Source of the DNA: Liquidambar formosana | Taxonomy: Eukaryota > Streptophyta > Magnoliopsida > Saxifragales > Altingiaceae | Length of the DNA: 64,000 bases | NCBI GenBank assembly: GCA_039720395.1 | Contig: CM077820.1 | Location: forward strand, 16,824,559-16,888,558 | Reading direction: 5' to 3' | Part shown: positions 63,681-64,000 of the stretch, piece by piece | Numbering within the stretch: position 1 is the first letter of the stretch | Layout of the letters: each line of letters begins with the position of its first letter | Position numbers and translations under genes: made by a program | The notes under the pieces: model-generated | What the model was told of the DNA's origin: nothing | Database searches by the model: none | What the model saw: only the letters and a program-made list of their open reading frames with translations

Positions 63681-63809
63681 GACTGATCATGTGCGGGATA
63701 TCTCGGAGTATCCCATTTGATTACAGCCGTTTGTGAGTGGCATGCGTGCATTCACGCGCCCATGATCAAAACGGGATATCCGGGATATCCCGCACATAAT
63801 CAAAACTTT
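63681..63809. mobile_element. Palindromic MITE in a TA microsatellite, copy 3
   Basis: GACTGATCATGTGCGGGATA..CCCATTTGATTACAGC pairs with CATGATCAAAACGGGATATC..CCGCACATAATCAAAAC. Separated from copy 2 only by a short (TA)n tract. Its centre is about 20 bp shorter than in copy 1. Confidence 0.65.
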
Positions 63810-64000
63810 ATATATATATTAGGATCCATGGACACAAGCTTTGGCACAAATTTTGATATAAGTTTTTATCACTTCATCTGTGAAACATTTTTTGAGAAAC
63901 CCACTGTTACATTAGATAGTCTCCCTATGTACACCATACACTCCAAAAGTCAAGCTAGTCCAAGATTAAAAATCATTTCATCTATAAATGTGAGATTTTT

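Overview
This is nuclear DNA from a flowering plant, most likely a woody eudicot. The sequence is AT-rich, with GT/AG introns in the kinase and phosphatase genes, plant-specific families (F-box proteins of the At5g07610-like type, a DUF26/CRK-type receptor kinase, a vegetative-storage-protein-like acid phosphatase) and plant DNA transposons throughout. The species cannot be named from the sequence alone.

The core of the window (about 13.7-64 kb) is a degraded tandem array. A unit made of a shared non-coding 'block X', an F-box gene and a shared 'tail' recurs about four times: X1 13.7-17.4 kb with the F-box at 18.5 kb; X2 22.9-24.4 kb with the F-box at 27.5 kb; X3 37.8-39.8 kb with the F-box at 41.6 kb; X4 50.5-53.8 kb with the F-box at 55.1 kb. 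Between units lie two copies of a second module, an F-box 3' end plus a CRK-type kinase on the opposite strand (28-32 kb and 58-62 kb). Eight F-box copies or relics belong to this family and a ninth, more divergent one sits at 2.7-3.9 kb. Only the copy at 41566-42789 (407 aa) is open throughout. The others carry frameshifts, stops, deletions or insertions. Of the two kinase copies, the one at 59.7-62.0 kb keeps a complete kinase domain but has no ectodomain in the window, and the one at 30.1-32.4 kb is a pseudogene with several catalytic residues lost.

The left 13 kb holds a tandem duplication (0.1-1.9 kb and 4.1-7.2 kb) carrying L1-type LINE remnants, the divergent F-box gene between the two copies, and a broken acid phosphatase gene at 7.9-8.6 kb.

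Transposons explain most of the remaining sequence, and many can be delimited to the base by target-site duplications: hAT-type elements (4724-6144, 34565-35416, 52504-53503, 55439-56024), several Mutator-like non-autonomous families with 9-bp duplications (9383-10702, 14161-15091, 20806-21203, 21238-21636, 25681-27130, 32410-33499, 35489-36415), a 6.75-kb CACTA element (43771-50518) carrying an exon that looks captured from a uridine kinase gene, a Helitron with three 5' ends (39847-41400), a TRIM retroelement (62536-63008) and palindromic MITEs embedded in TA microsatellites (12.0 and 63.5-63.8 kb). Because the array is duplicated, several insertions have an empty paralogous site in the same window. 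This confirms their ends and orders them after the duplications.

No gene-encoded defence or metabolic system new to science was recognised. The most unusual signals are: the same T7-for-T6 frameshift in three of five F-box paralogues; a family of Mutator-like elements sharing dispersed GTTACA motifs; foldback Mutator-like MITEs; and the CACTA-borne uridine kinase exon.
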